Below, piece after piece: positions 63,740 to 64,000 of a DNA stretch of 64,000 nucleotides. Each line of letters begins with the position of its first letter. Positions within the stretch are counted from its first letter, which is position 1. Source of the DNA: Dyadobacter sp. SG02 (GTDB lineage Bacteria > Bacteroidota > Bacteroidia > Cytophagales > Spirosomataceae); assembly GCF_900109045.1 (NCBI RefSeq), contig NZ_FNYL01000001.1, positions 445,386 through 509,385 of the forward strand, read 5' to 3'. The notes below the pieces were generated by a model. The model was not told the origin of the DNA. It saw only the letters and a program-made list of their open reading frames with translations, and did not search any database. The position numbers were made by a program, and so were the translations under genes.

Positions 63740-64000
63740 TCATTCCCAAACCCAGAGGCGTTTGTAGGAAACGGTGTCGGGCCAGCGCCCGATAATGATA
63801 TTCCCGTTTTGCTCCACCCAGGCATGCGCCTCGAATTGCTTGGCGGGATTGATCTCAATACCTATTTCGAGGGTCAAAGCCGGTGTATTACGCAACAGGT
63901 ACTTGGTTGCGAGGGCGCGGGGCAGGCACAAAAGTTCAAACGGGAGCAAGTTGGCCGCCGTATCTACCGCCCAAACTGTTCGCTCCATTGTTTCCGGCAC
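63740..64000 (-). CDS. lasso-peptide B2 (transglutaminase-like protease) homologue, C-terminal part
   Basis: The frame reads through the window's right edge, so only the last 86 codons are seen; a GTG at the very edge is not taken as start. The Cys-His pair of the papain-like fold of B2 leader peptidases is visible: Cys in ELLCLPRALATKYLL, His in AHAWVEQNG, followed by a W-P-D stretch. B2 proteins cleave the leader from lasso precursors, guided by a B1/RRE partner. Typical length is about 140-150 residues, so about 60 are missing. The rest of the cluster must lie beyond. Confidence 0.85.
   Translation of the reverse strand: MPETMERTVWAVDTAANLLPFELLCLPRALATKYLLRNTPALTLEIGIEINPAKQFEAHAWVEQNGNIIIGRWPDTVSYKRLWVWE

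Noticed and set aside
1-64000. tRNA, rRNA or riboswitch genes
   Set aside because: No intergenic stretch shows a cloverleaf, a TPsiC-type GGTTCGA motif or a recognisable riboswitch core; gaps are short.

Overview
The window is a chromosomal segment of a Bacteroidota bacterium, most likely a member of the Cytophagales close to Dyadobacter/Spirosomaceae. This is inferred from gene content, not from a database search. Pointers are two SusC/Oar-type TonB-dependent receptors, the type IX secretion regulator PorX, a T9SS sorting-domain remnant, TANNTTTG-type -7 promoter elements, few Shine-Dalgarno sequences, several TTG/GTG starts, and family members typical of this group (DUF5916, TIGR02757, TMEM220-like). 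Gene density is high, with many convergent pairs that touch or overlap by a few bases.

Layout. 1-9 kb: end of an M14 carboxypeptidase, an envelope protein, an RhlE-type helicase plus rhodanese, dapF, rplS, NAD(P)HX repair, and feoAB. 9-14 kb: a ccmB-C-D-E-F cytochrome c maturation operon with a variant CcmE. 14-22 kb: Tat-exported amine oxidase, TonB receptor, DUF3817, DUF5916, and a leucine-rich repeat protein. 22.2-22.7 kb: a non-coding element with octamer arrays in inverted orientation around four hairpin modules. 22.7-30 kb: polyprenyl synthase, patatin, GDPD-like lipoprotein-type enzyme, and an Oar-like receptor. 30-40 kb: mostly housekeeping (RsmI-like, MBL, pssA, fabH, mutS2), an orphan NUMOD4-HNH protein, and an IscA-like protein without its C-terminal cysteines. 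40-48.7 kb: a sugar catabolism locus (MFS, two Gfo/Idh/MocA oxidoreductases, TIM-barrel isomerase, giant ThuA/PQQ-type/PKD/cytochrome c fusion), split by a small cassette carrying a four-helix-bundle gene between octamer arrays of the same family as at 22.2 kb. 48.7-61.7 kb: T9SS-tail remnant, LysM-RlpA protein, kdsB, porX, ftsE, transaldolase-like aldolase, birA, rsfS, ftsH, and an aldose epimerase.

The right edge (61.65-64.0 kb, minus strand) enters a lasso-peptide-type RiPP locus: a B2 transglutaminase-like protein (cut by the window end), an HPr-kinase-like protein and a nucleotidyltransferase, tightly spaced. The precursor, asparagine-synthetase-like cyclase and B1/RRE should lie beyond base 64000.

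Two systems stand out: the repeat-bounded four-helix-bundle cassette with its apparently gene-free relative, and the lasso-type cluster with tandem kinase and nucleotidyltransferase. Functional links also exist: the Ccm operon would supply haem to the cytochrome domain of the 45-48 kb fusion, and PorX would control the secretion route once used by the 48.8 kb remnant.
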